From the NCBI RefSeq assembly GCF_000878195.1, contig NZ_JXST01000004.1, positions 142,629 to 206,628 on the forward strand: a DNA stretch of 64,000 bases, written 5' to 3'. This DNA comes from Mycolicibacterium llatzerense. Its GTDB lineage: Bacteria; Actinomycetota; Actinomycetes; Mycobacteriales; Mycobacteriaceae. Under the pieces are notes generated by a model. That model made no database searches and had not been told where the DNA came from. It saw only the letters and a list, made by a program, of their open reading frames with translations. A program made the position numbers and the translations under genes. How positions within the stretch are numbered: the stretch's first letter is position 1; each line of letters opens with the position of its first letter. Positions 50,046 to 57,490 of the stretch are shown in pieces.

Positions 50046-50954
50046 CTACCGCATATGGGCGAGCACCAAATCGGCAAGTCGCTGCGGCTGGTCAAACTGA
50101 ACGTACGTGCGGGCGTCGTCGACGACTTCCAGCCGCGCGTGAGGCAATGTCTGGGTGAGTCGCGCCGCGTCTGACAGGGGGAAGAAGCGGTCTCGCGCGC
50201 CCCACACGACGAGCGCCGGCCACGGAAAATGCCGCAAACATTCGGCGGCGTCGAGCGTGTGCTTGGACGAAATCCCTTGCAGCACAGCACGCAGGTCGGC
50301 GCGGATACGGGCGTCCCGCAGGGGCGCAAACCATGTCACGAGCAGTTCGTCAGGCAGTGGCCGGATCGTCAGCGGTACGGCCGTCAGCGCGGCACGTCGA
50401 TACCACGGCATACGCAACAGCAGGTCAAGGCCGGCGATGAGGCCGGGAACGTAGGCCCCGGCGGCTTCGATGGGGCGAAAAACTGCGGGCGGAAAATGGT
50501 CGAACGCATCGCAATTGGTCAGCACCAACCGGTAGACAACGTGAGGATGATGGGCGCACAGAATCTGGCACAAGGCCCCGCCGGTGTCGTTCCCAACCAC
50601 GGTGACGTCGGTCAACTGCAACCGCTCGATGAATTCGGCGAGTATTGCCGCCAGCGCCGGCGGGGATAGGTCGGCGCCGTTCATCGGTATCGCGTGTGCA
50701 CCCAGCGGCAGGTCCGGTATGACGCACCTCGCATGTCTTTCGAGCAGGCGAACCAACGGCTCCCACACGGTGCCGTTGACGAACAATCCGTGGACCAGCA
50801 GGACGCACGGGCCGCTCCCGCGGTCGTGATAGTGCAGTCGGCCCGCGCCGAGCTCGACTTCGGGAATAGTGCACCTCCCACAAACAAGCCGGACGTCCGT
50901 CGAGCAGTATTCGTACAGCGCGCATCCAAACCCAGCGATATGGCTACACAGCAA
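50046..50954 (-). CDS. alpha/beta hydrolase (haloalkane dehalogenase-like class)
   Basis: The hydrolase part (from about residue 30 of the 302-codon frame) has GPCVLLVHGLFVNGTVW (oxyanion loop), VTVVGNDTGGALCQIL with Asp at the nucleophile position and WGARDRFFPLSDA with the acid. Where the catalytic His normally stands the sequence reads DDARTYVQFDQP, so no His is seen there. The only standard start is TTG 50954, without a ribosome site. An ATT at 50867 has GGGAGG six bases upstream and begins the typical family N-terminus (IPEVELGAGRLHY). Confidence 0.82.
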   Translation of the reverse strand: MLCSHIAGFGCALYEYCSTDVRLVCGRCTIPEVELGAGRLHYHDRGSGPCVLLVHGLFVNGTVWEPLVRLLERHARCVIPDLPLGAHAIPMNGADLSPPALAAILAEFIERLQLTDVTVVGNDTGGALCQILCAHHPHVVYRLVLTNCDAFDHFPPAVFRPIEAAGAYVPGLIAGLDLLLRMPWYRRAALTAVPLTIRPLPDELLVTWFAPLRDARIRADLRAVLQGISSKHTLDAAECLRHFPWPALVVWGARDRFFPLSDAARLTQTLPHARLEVVDDARTYVQFDQPQRLADLVLAHMR

Positions 50955-50957
50955 CTG

Positions 50958-50972
50958 TTGTTATATGCAACA
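50958..50972. promoter_or_regulatory. MarR-type operator-like site 4 (alpha/beta hydrolase)
   Basis: TTGTT-ATA-TGCAACA shares the TGCAACA half with sites 1 and 3. A TATAGT-like -10 lies next to it on the minus strand, just upstream of the hydrolase gene and about 80 bases before the divergent DUF3040 gene. Confidence 0.45.
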
Positions 50973-51053
50973 CTATACGGCAAGGGCCGGCGCGGATCCG
51001 GACAGCGACGTGCGGGAACCACCTGGCTATCAATGCGGCACGGGAGGTGCGCC

Positions 51054-51362
51054 ATGGAGCCGTCGCAACGCGAACAACAGATTCTCGAACAAATCTCGGA
51101 CGAGTTGGAGCTGGACGCGCCGCGGCTGACCCGCCAGTTCGATGAAATGACCTCCGCGCCCCGAATTCGGCGTCGCCGGCGCACTGCTGCGGCGCTGCTG
51201 TTCCTTCTTGGCGTGGCGATGATGGGCGGCGCGGTTTTCGTGGCCCCCGGTATCACTGGCGGCGTGTATTTCGTTGCGGCGTGTAGTTACGCAATGATGT
51301 TCGGCGCAGCATTCGGCTGGGTCGCCGTGCCGCCCAAAGCGGTGCTTCGCCGCCGCAAGTAG
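51054..51362 (+). CDS. DUF3040 family membrane protein
   Basis: 102 residues. The N-terminus EPSQREQQILEQISDELELD is the DUF3040 mark, followed by a basic turn (RIRRRRRTAAA) and two membrane helices (ALLFLLGVAMMGGAVFVA and VYFVAACSYAMMFGAAFGWV). These small actinobacterial proteins have no known role. ATG 51054 follows GGGAGG with 8 bases between. Confidence 0.85.
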   Translation: MEPSQREQQILEQISDELELDAPRLTRQFDEMTSAPRIRRRRRTAAALLFLLGVAMMGGAVFVAPGITGGVYFVAACSYAMMFGAAFGWVAVPPKAVLRRRK

Positions 51363-51748
51363 TCTGCCGAACCGCGCATATCCGCGGCGCCGACGAAGAT
51401 GGCTCTGGGTTGGTCATGCCGCTGCCGCTACTTGGCCGTGATCGGGCCACGCTGCAAGCGGCTCGACAGGGCGACAGCGCAAGCGGGAACCGCCTTGATT
51501 GCGCGGAATCCGTTGTCAATCAACCCTGTCCGCAAATCGTATACAACTAGTTGCACTCGAGTGTCCTTGATGTCAAACTGGAAGCGGCGGGGTGTGGTTG
51601 ATCACCGGTGCCGACCTTCGAGGTCTGGCTTTGACTTGCGCACAACTGCGTTCTGTTTGGCGCGACGCGAGGCACCCCGCCCCCTTTCGGGGAGTCGGGG
51701 TTCGATGCCAGTAGTCGACGAGAAGACCGGATGATCGCTACTCGTACA
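51363..51748. other. gene-poor stretch with one CAACTAGTTG site
   Basis: About 385 bases with no convincing gene. A frame across 51399-51734 has a biased, basic composition and no ribosome site. The palindromic site at 51544-51553 is the only signal. Confidence 0.5.
51543..51554. promoter_or_regulatory. CAACTAGTTG operator, copy 1
   Basis: ATACAACTAGTTGCA holds the perfect palindrome CAACTAGTTG (51544-51553) and shares 13 bases (ATACAACTAGTTG) with the copy at 52456. No gene clearly starts after it. Confidence 0.5.
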
Positions 51749-52444
51749 TCACAAGTAGATCGCTGCGTCCAGTTGGTCTGCCCACTGTCGACGATCCGTT
51801 CGACTCTGAAGCCAACGCTCGCTGACTTCCGTGCCCACGTGATGAATCCGGTCTAACAACTGGTCGTGCAACTCGGACTGAGCGGCCGCAACCTCATCCA
51901 GATGGGCCCGATGTCGATCACGCTCATAGCGACCTGCATGCGCATAGCAGTGCGTCCCAAACGATCCCGAACCGAGGTAGACCGCAGGCGAAGTGCATTG
52001 AAGGTCATTGGGACGCACGGTGCCCACGCATTGCGGTCTGGGACCGGCGAAATTCTGTACGCGGTCCGCTGGCGGCAGCTGCCACAGCGCCCGTTCCAGC
52101 CGATCGCTCACCGACCGCCCGGGCGGGACCTTTGCAGCGCCGGCGCGCACCGCCGCACTGTGCCGGGCGAATATCGCTTTCGGCCGAGACCAGTCGGCAC
52201 CCCATCGGGCATCTAGCGTGGCCCCCTGGTGCACCAGGCTGGCTGCTCCGTAAGCGTTGTGCGCACCCTGTGCGGCGACGTGCAGATCCTTCTCGAGTTC
52301 ATCGAAATTCATGTCCGCGTGATCAGGCAAAGCTTGCAGCACGAGCCGGCACTCCATCAGTCGAATGCGCATTTCGTCGAGCAGTTCCAGCGCCAGATCT
52401 GAAGCATTTTCGGCCGGCTCAGGCGAGTATGACGTAGCAAACAC
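51749..52444 (-). CDS. hypothetical protein paired with XRE regulator
   Basis: 231 residues from GTG 52444. The first 90 residues are helical (LALELLDEMRIRLMECRLVL), the middle has a possible metal site (PQCVGTVRPNDLQC then THCYAHAGRYERDRH), and the end is a long charged helix (SELHDQLLDRIHHVGTEVSE). I do not recognise a family. The frame extends to a TTG at 52459 which lies in the palindrome at 52456, so the later start is preferred. It is divergent from the XRE gene, 60 bases apart. Confidence 0.65.
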   Translation of the reverse strand: MFATSYSPEPAENASDLALELLDEMRIRLMECRLVLQALPDHADMNFDELEKDLHVAAQGAHNAYGAASLVHQGATLDARWGADWSRPKAIFARHSAAVRAGAAKVPPGRSVSDRLERALWQLPPADRVQNFAGPRPQCVGTVRPNDLQCTSPAVYLGSGSFGTHCYAHAGRYERDRHRAHLDEVAAAQSELHDQLLDRIHHVGTEVSERWLQSRTDRRQWADQLDAAIYL

Positions 52445-52455
52445 CCGAGCAATAT

Positions 52456-52467
52456 ACAACTAGTTGT
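52456..52467. promoter_or_regulatory. CAACTAGTTG operator, copy 2
   Basis: ACAACTAGTTGT is a perfect 12-base palindrome within TATACAACTAGTTGTACA. It sits between the divergent hypothetical and XRE genes, the normal place for an XRE autoregulatory site. Confidence 0.65.
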
Positions 52468-52504
52468 ACAGACTTTCGGCGTCCCCACCTAGTGACTAGG
52501 GTGC

Positions 52505-52762
52505 GTGCCGACAAACCCCCGTCACCACGAACCCGAGCGCGCCGCCCAGTGGGTGGCGATCCGAACCGTTGTCGGCGCCCGTATCCGAGCCATTCGCCTG
52601 GAACGAGGACTGACACAGGAACAGGTCGCCCTCACTTCCGGTGTGGCCCGACACATGTTGGTCCAAGTGGAACGCGGGCAGCGGGGATTGTTGTACGAAC
52701 GGCTTTTCGACATAGCCGCCGCTCTCTCGGTGCCCGTCAGCGCACTGCTTGAGGATCGCTAG
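52505..52762 (+). CDS. XRE family HTH regulator
   Basis: 85 residues consisting of little more than a Cro/C1-type HTH: RIRAIRLERGLTQEQVALTS, GVARHMLVQVERGQRGLLYE, LFDIAAALSVPVSALLEDR. GTG 52505 is the only start giving the full domain. It is divergent from the hypothetical gene with a perfect palindrome between. Confidence 0.88.
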   Translation: MPTNPRHHEPERAAQWVAIRTVVGARIRAIRLERGLTQEQVALTSGVARHMLVQVERGQRGLLYERLFDIAAALSVPVSALLEDR

Positions 52763-53124
52763 TCAATCCGGTCCGATCGGTCGCTGGAGGAGGCTGACGC
52801 CGCTACTGCCACTGCGGAACGGCCTGCGCTGGTATAGCGGCTGCGGTGGCCGCGCGGATAGATGAACCTGCTCCCGCGGCAAGTAGCGGCAACTCCGCCT
52901 AATCCGGTCGCCAGCCGCTGCAGGTTGCATTTCTCCGTGTCGAATTGCATTACCAAATGTCGAATGATGTCGAATTCGGCATTTCGACTCAGAGTTCCGC
53001 TAGCGACGGCGCATCCAGTGCCGCCGGACGCCACAACGGTGAAGCACCCTGTAGTGCTTTGGATTTGCAATCTGGAAGGTGGATTGCCACTTGTGGTGAG
53101 CTTTGTGCGGCAGTCGGCTGGTTT
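52763..53124. other. gene-free stretch between convergent genes
   Basis: About 360 bases between the XRE stop and the stop of the broken tetR. Frames present have no ribosome sites or family resemblance. It holds an array of TGTCGAAT repeats. Confidence 0.55.
52938..52988. repeat. phased TGTCGAAT repeat array
   Basis: TGTCGAAT occurs at 52938, 52958 and 52968, so at distances of 20 and 10 bases, with an inverted near-copy (ATTTCGAC) at 52981. The phasing by helical turns suggests a protein-binding array, but it lies in a convergent gap with no gene start nearby. Confidence 0.5.
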
Positions 53125-53726
53125 TTAAGGTTCGTCGGTGAAAGACCGGATGTGCGCCAACGCCATGTCGATGGCAATCGCCATCGGATCGGGGTTGCGA
53201 CTAGCTTGCGCTCGCACGTAGCCGCCCTGCACTCCCGCAATCAGGCCGGTGGCAAGCTTTTCCGGATCCGCGTCGCTGCGCAACCGCCCATCGTTCTGTA
53301 ATCGCCGAAGTGCTGAGGCCACCAGGCCGCGCCATGCGGCAAAGCAGCCCGCCGCATGTTCACGAGCGGATTCATCTCGATCCGCCAGGCCGGAGATCAT
53401 CACGGCCAATGCGGGGATGGATTCGTCGTTCAATTGACTGCCTGCCTGGACAAGGCTGTCGCGCCATTCGCCGAATGACGTCAAGCTCGTCACCTTCGAC
53501 AGCTGCGCTCGTTGGGCCGTCAACAGCGCTTCGACCTGATCATCACGGAGGGAACGCGTGGAGTCTTCCTCGCCGAAAATGTCTATCTACCTCCACTTTC
53601 GAACCTTCAGGGGAATGGGTGCGGCGACATCGTTATCGGTTCCGGAGCGCTGGGTTGGCGGGGTTGCCCAGCTGTGATGGTCACGCTAGCTTGGCGCAAC
53701 CATCGCGTAGCTTTAGGTAGAGACAT
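53125..53726 (-). pseudogene. tetR family regulator, decayed N-terminal half
   Basis: The last 132 codons are an intact TetR ligand-binding part (LTSFGEWRDSLVQAGSQLND, PEKLATGLIAGVQGGYVRAQ) that aligns along its length with the TetR at 54204. The first part is broken: ATG 53726 opens MSLPKATRWLRQASV, a typical TetR start, but soon leaves frame. DNVAA-like and F-x-x-K-like remnants (NDVAAP, IFGEEDS) appear in other frames with stops between. At least two frameshifts and one in-frame TAG are needed. The palindrome at 53738 lies 12 bases before the ATG, where its own operator would be. Confidence 0.65.
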
Positions 53727-53737
53727 AGACACAAAAC

Positions 53738-53751
53738 GGACTATATAGTCC
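53738..53751. promoter_or_regulatory. GGACTA-N2-TAGTCC operator, site A
   Basis: GGACTATATAGTCC is a perfect 14-base palindrome. The dyad continues outwards (ACAAAAC left, CTTTTGT right). It stands directly before the broken tetR gene. Three more copies occur at 58194, 58734 and 61248. Confidence 0.75.
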
Positions 53752-53833
53752 CTTTTGTCTGTGTTGGTACCGGCATCACCGATAGGACGCAGTCGCGGCA
53801 TGCCCGCAGCGCCGCATGCCGCGGCCGATTTGT

Positions 53834-53853
53834 CAGGCGCAATTGCGCGCCTG
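53834..53853. terminator. small hairpin of unknown use
   Basis: CAGGCGC-AATTGC-GCGCCTG has a perfect 7-base stem. No T-run follows on either strand. It lies in the gene-poor stretch 53727-54203, which otherwise shows no gene. Confidence 0.35.
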
Positions 53854-54203
53854 TGAGGAATGCGGGCACCGCTGAACGTTGTGGGCGGGTTCGCCAGTCG
53901 CAGGCGCGATGACACTGCCAGGCGCAGTGCCTGCACCAGGAGCGCACCGAGCCGCACTGCACACCGGCTTGGCGGCCATTTGCGGACCCTGCCGTCCATA
54001 TATGGAGCTATTCTGTATGAAACCGACTCGCCTCAGGTGAACCCGGCTCAGGTCGCATCGGCGTCGGATCGTGGCTAGGCAGGAGCTATGGGTAACCGTA
54101 ACGGTGATTTGGTAGGTGGCCCCCATCATGCCGGGGTCGGGACGCATGTTCGGGCTGCGTCGATTAGCTCTGACCGCTCGGTCCAGCCGGTAATGTTGTG
54201 CCA

Positions 54204-54980
54204 ATGATCGGCGGCGAGCAGCAGGCGCGGCGGAGAACAACCGCACGCGGAGAGGCTACCCGAGCCCGGATGATCTCGTCCGCCGCGGAGCTCATGTATG
54301 TTCGCGGCGTCAATGCGGTCACCCTCGATGATGTGCGGGCCGCTACTGGCACCAGCAAATCTCAGCTGTATAAGCATTTCCCGGGCGGCAAGCCTGAATT
54401 GGTGCGTGCGGTAGTGGCAATGCGTGGCGAGCAGGTCTTGGCGCGTGAAGGTCAGCGGCTGGCGAGGCTGAAATCGATAAGCGGCCTGCGGCGGTGGCGT
54501 GACGCGCTCATTCAGGGCGCCGCGCTCCAAGGCGGTGCGTACGGCTGTGCGCTGGGTAACTTGGTCGTCGAGCTCGCGGACGTGGACGATGAGGCGCGCA
54601 CGTCGCTGTCAGAACATTTCGCCAGTTGGGAAGGGCTGCTCGCGAACGGGTTTCGACGCATGGTTGATGACGGTAGCCTTCCAATGAGTGCTGATCCCGA
54701 CGCGCTGGCGACGGGCCTGATGGCGGCGCTGCAGGGTGGTTATCTGCTGGCCCAAGCCGAACATGACGTCGCTCCGATGGCCACCGCACTCGACATGGCG
54801 CTGGCTCACATCGAAAGTCTGGCCGACGCCGCCGCGGCCCGCAAAAAGGTAACGACGACCGCGGCGGCGGCCAGCGTGCCGGCCGCGACACGTAGGGCGG
54901 CCGGCACGCCGCACAAGTCGACGCCTACGCGCCGTGTGCGCACCGCGAAGACCGGCGGTAGCGCCGCAACCAAACGCTAA
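54204..54980 (+). CDS. TetR family transcriptional regulator
   Basis: 258 residues. The HTH is ATRARMISSAAELMYVRGVN, AVTLDDVRAATGTSKSQLYK, HFPGGKPELV. The ligand part (GALGNLVVELADVDD-like text, ALATGLMAALQGGYLLAQAE) is of the YcdC/TetR_C_16 style. A C-terminal Lys/Ala/Arg-rich tail of about 45 residues (AAASVPAATRRAAGTPHKST) recalls mycobacterial DNA-binding tails. A short palindrome GACCG-CT-CGGTC at 54172-54183 could be its own operator. It is a paralogue of the broken tetR. Start ATG 54204, or GTG 54198. Confidence 0.88.
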   Translation: MIGGEQQARRRTTARGEATRARMISSAAELMYVRGVNAVTLDDVRAATGTSKSQLYKHFPGGKPELVRAVVAMRGEQVLAREGQRLARLKSISGLRRWRDALIQGAALQGGAYGCALGNLVVELADVDDEARTSLSEHFASWEGLLANGFRRMVDDGSLPMSADPDALATGLMAALQGGYLLAQAEHDVAPMATALDMALAHIESLADAAAARKKVTTTAAAASVPAATRRAAGTPHKSTPTRRVRTAKTGGSAATKR

Positions 54981-55059
54981 GCGGCGCACGTTCTTCCGTG
55001 ATGCGCTGCCAGGCGTACCGCGACCGCGCCGACTTGTGAGTTCACTCAATCGCGTGCCA

Positions 55060-55530
55060 CTAAGACGTCAAACAAGGTTGTGCAGCAGGATTCGCCAGTC
55101 GGCTGCTGACGTCGATCGAGAAGTGATGAGCTGAAATCCGTAGGCCCTTGTGCATGTATAGCCGGTGCGCGATCAGCGTTGACACCTGAGTCGAGGTGAA
55201 CCTGCGTGCACCGGCGACGTTTGGCTTCCGCCCCACTGCAGCAGCTCGTCTGCGTATCCCGTTCCCTCGCGCGGTTTCCATGGTGCTCAGATCATCGATG
55301 TACATGTAGTGGCCGAATGCCGTGGACCACATCTCGCGAAGGCCGACAACGGATGACGCCGCGTGTGAGTGATACTCGAACACTCCAACGAGTCGGTAGC
55401 CGCTCGGTCTGAGATGGGTGTCGGCCGCGGTGGCGATCGCGTCCGCGGTCTCGCATCGGAGCCGAAGCAGCAACAGGGCTTCCGCGGCGAGCGCGGTGTC
55501 GCCTTGCAAGATTTCGCGTATCTGTTTCAC
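55060..55530 (-). pseudogene. GNAT acetyltransferase with compensating frameshifts
   Basis: The open frame reads GNAT-like at the start (SGYRLVGVFEYHSHAASSVV, GHYMYIDDLSTMETARGNG) and at the end (AHRLYMHKGLRISAHHF). The middle, where the acetyl-CoA loop should be, is nonsense in this frame. GYADELLQW appears in the second frame and AEAKRRRCTQVHLDSGVNAD in the third. Three single-base changes that sum to a codon would explain this. So the gene is open but its core is scrambled, or the sequence has three indel errors. Confidence 0.7.
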
Positions 55531-55548
55531 CGTCTACCTCCGATCGGG

Positions 55549-56028
55549 CTAGCACCGGTCATTTGGCGGTGTAAGTGTGTTGAGGTACGCATCCGAAAAC
55601 TGTGCAGTGAGGGTGTTTTCGTCGGCCGCGCCGTAGGTGTAGGCAGGGGAGAACACTGGACGTACCTGTTCGATCTTCAGGACAACCGCATGGTTTGCCG
55701 GATAGCCCGGCCCGTTGCGGTCTTGCAACCAGTGATTGAGCCAGGCATGCACGCTGCTGCCGGGTGAATGTACTTCCGCGGCACCGCTGAACCGGTATCC
55801 GCGCCTCCGCAGTAAATCGATGACGACAATCTCGATGCGTGGATTGCGTGCCAGGTTCTCGATGGTCCCAGGTGAGGCGATGTCCATGAATGCGACGCGA
55901 TCGTCGTCATAGACGTGCAGGGAGCCTTTCGGGGACAGATTGGGGGAACCGTCCTGGTTGACCGTGGCGACGAAAGCCAGCTTGGCGCTTTCGATGATGT
56001 CCCACATGTCGTGGTCGAGGGCGGTCAT
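55549..56028 (-). CDS. pyridoxamine 5'-phosphate oxidase family (FMN/F420-binding) protein
   Basis: 159 residues of the split beta-barrel fold: IIESAKLAFVATVNQDGSPN, LSPKGSLHVYDDDRVAFMDI, NLARNPRIEIVVIDLLRRRG and GYRFSGAAEVH. Such proteins bind FMN, F420 or haem and often act in redox detoxification. ATG 56028 overlaps the stop of the doxX frame (ATGA), so it was once translated with it. Substrate unknown. Confidence 0.85.
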   Translation of the reverse strand: MTALDHDMWDIIESAKLAFVATVNQDGSPNLSPKGSLHVYDDDRVAFMDIASPGTIENLARNPRIEIVVIDLLRRRGYRFSGAAEVHSPGSSVHAWLNHWLQDRNGPGYPANHAVVLKIEQVRPVFSPAYTYGAADENTLTAQFSDAYLNTLTPPNDRC

Positions 56029-56535
56029 GTCAATTCCTTCTCTAGTTTGCGCCCGTGTCGGCGCAGGTGGTCGAGACTGAGGATGTCTTTGCCCGGCGGG
56101 CGGAGGACAAGAAGCATGGCGGCCGCGGCGGCACTGAACACCGATGCGCTCAGCGGAGTTTCAAAGCCGGAGAAGAGGAACATCGAGGCCGCAAACGCGA
56201 GCAGCGTGCCGGCGCTGGCCCATGCGACCCCACCGCACCCCGACGCCGACAAGCGGGAGAGCGCCGAGCACGATTTCGATCAATGTGGAGGACCAAGCCA
56301 CAACACTGACCAGTCCCGCCGGCAGATATGGGGCGAGCTCGCCCACATATTGAACGAAGGCGTGAAAGTCTCCCCAAGCGACGTGGTCTGAGCCGGTGAT
56401 CCCCCACCCTCCGAAGCGGTCTGCCACTGCGGACAGAAACCCCGAACCCAATGCCAATCGAGTGAAGAGTGTTGCCGCCCAATATGGTCGAGGCGTTCTG
56501 GCAAGGCGACACCACGCGTTGCGTGTGCAGTCCAC
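56025..56535 (-). pseudogene. DoxX family membrane protein, frameshifted
   Basis: The first part is in one frame (LFTRLALGSGFLSAVADRFG, WGDFHAFVQYVGELAPYLPA, STLIEIVLGALPLVGVGVRW) and the last part in another (AWASAGTLLAFAASMFLFSG, FETPLSASVFSAAAAAMLLV). The switch falls near 56225-56245 at a run of G residues, so a one-base change would restore a normal DoxX protein of about 150 residues. No good start codon is near the first helix; ATG 56535 is the first in frame. It is followed by the PPOX gene in a 4-base overlap. Confidence 0.7.
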
Positions 56536-56588
56536 AGGACCAACTTTCTTCGGATCTGGAGTGCAAGGGGGGCATGATGCTGCCGGAG

Positions 56589-56622
56589 GCAGGGCCCGTC
56601 ACCCTTTTGTGGCGGGCCCTGC
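56589..56622. terminator. strong hairpin after the AhpD-like gene
   Basis: GCAGGGCCCG pairs perfectly with CGGGCCCTGC; a further CAC/GTG pair lies inside the loop. It stands between the AhpD-like gene (stop 56668, minus strand) and the doxX frame, separating the two transcription units. Confidence 0.75.
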
Positions 56623-56667
56623 AGCTCGTCGTGGGCCTGCCGTCCTGAGCTCGGGGCGGCTAACGGC

Positions 56668-57204
56668 TCACAGCGCTACGACCGGCCAGTCGTTGTCGAC
56701 ACGCGCCATGATGTTGAAGTAGTTGGTCAGCGTGTTCAGCGCGAGATTGGCCACTACTTCGCCGATTTCCTCGTCGGTGACCCCGGCTTCACGGGCGGCG
56801 GCGATGTCTGCGTCGGCGACATCGCCGGCGTTCTCAGCGATGGTGTTCGACAGTTTCAACAGGGCGGCCACGTGCGGGTCGGCGGATTGGCCTTTTCGGG
56901 CGTCCTCGAGCTCGCCGGCGTCGAGTTTGGTGATGTTGGCGCCGATATACGTGTGCGACGACAGGCAGTATTCGCATCCGTTGAGCTGCGCCGTCGCGAT
57001 GGCCAGACGCTGACGGACGGCCGCAGGCAGTTTGCCAGTGCCCACCGCAGAGAACAGCGCCAAGTAGGTCTTGAGCAGCGTGGGACTGTTCGCCATGGCT
57101 TTGGTCATGTTGGGGGTCGAGCCGAGCGCTTTCTGTACCTGCGTCAAGAGCTCAGCAGCTGTGCCGGATGCTGCCTCGGGTTCGATGAGAGCGAAGTGGG
57201 TCAT
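56668..57204 (-). CDS. carboxymuconolactone decarboxylase/AhpD-like protein
   Basis: 178 residues. The AhpD motif is complete: Cys-x-x-Cys and His in LNGCEYCLSSHTYIGAN, preceded by RQRLAIATAQ. AhpD-like proteins are peroxidase-linked or thiol-redox proteins of all-helical fold. ATG 57204 follows AAGGA; the frame stays open to 57381. The 286 bases upstream hold no gene and no copy of the GGACTA operator. Confidence 0.92.
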   Translation of the reverse strand: MTHFALIEPEAASGTAAELLTQVQKALGSTPNMTKAMANSPTLLKTYLALFSAVGTGKLPAAVRQRLAIATAQLNGCEYCLSSHTYIGANITKLDAGELEDARKGQSADPHVAALLKLSNTIAENAGDVADADIAAAREAGVTDEEIGEVVANLALNTLTNYFNIMARVDNDWPVVAL

Positions 57205-57490
57205 GGTGTTTCCTTTCGATCGATTGATATGGCGGTGGGGTTGATTCGTCGCGGGCGGTCGATGGTGAAGTTGCTGTATCTGCACCTCCTGGACGTCGGT
57301 GGTGTGGGAGCGTTGATCAGCACGAAGGCACTCGTTGGTCGATAGCCAGGCGTATTGGCTCCGGTTTGACCGCACGGGCATCCTCGAGTTCCGGTCAATG
57401 CCTGCTGATCTGCAGAGGGTGACCGCTCGCTACGTGACCGCTGCTGGCCGCGACCGACGCTCTGATCGGCGAAGCCCTGTATATCTGCGG

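Noticed and set aside
51399..51734. 111-codon frame downstream of the DUF3040 gene
   Set aside because: Basic, low-information composition, no ribosome site, and it crosses the CAACTAGTTG site.
51660..51735. tRNA-like T-arm text (GGGGTTCGATGCC)
   Set aside because: No matching acceptor or anticodon stem can be drawn and the T-stem does not pair.
52862..53128. 88-codon frame across the TGTCGAAT array
   Set aside because: No ribosome site, no family pattern, and it overlaps the repeat array and the tetR remnant.
53833..54246. 137-codon minus-strand frame before the TetR gene
   Set aside because: Overlaps the start of the well-supported TetR gene on the other strand and shows no domain pattern.
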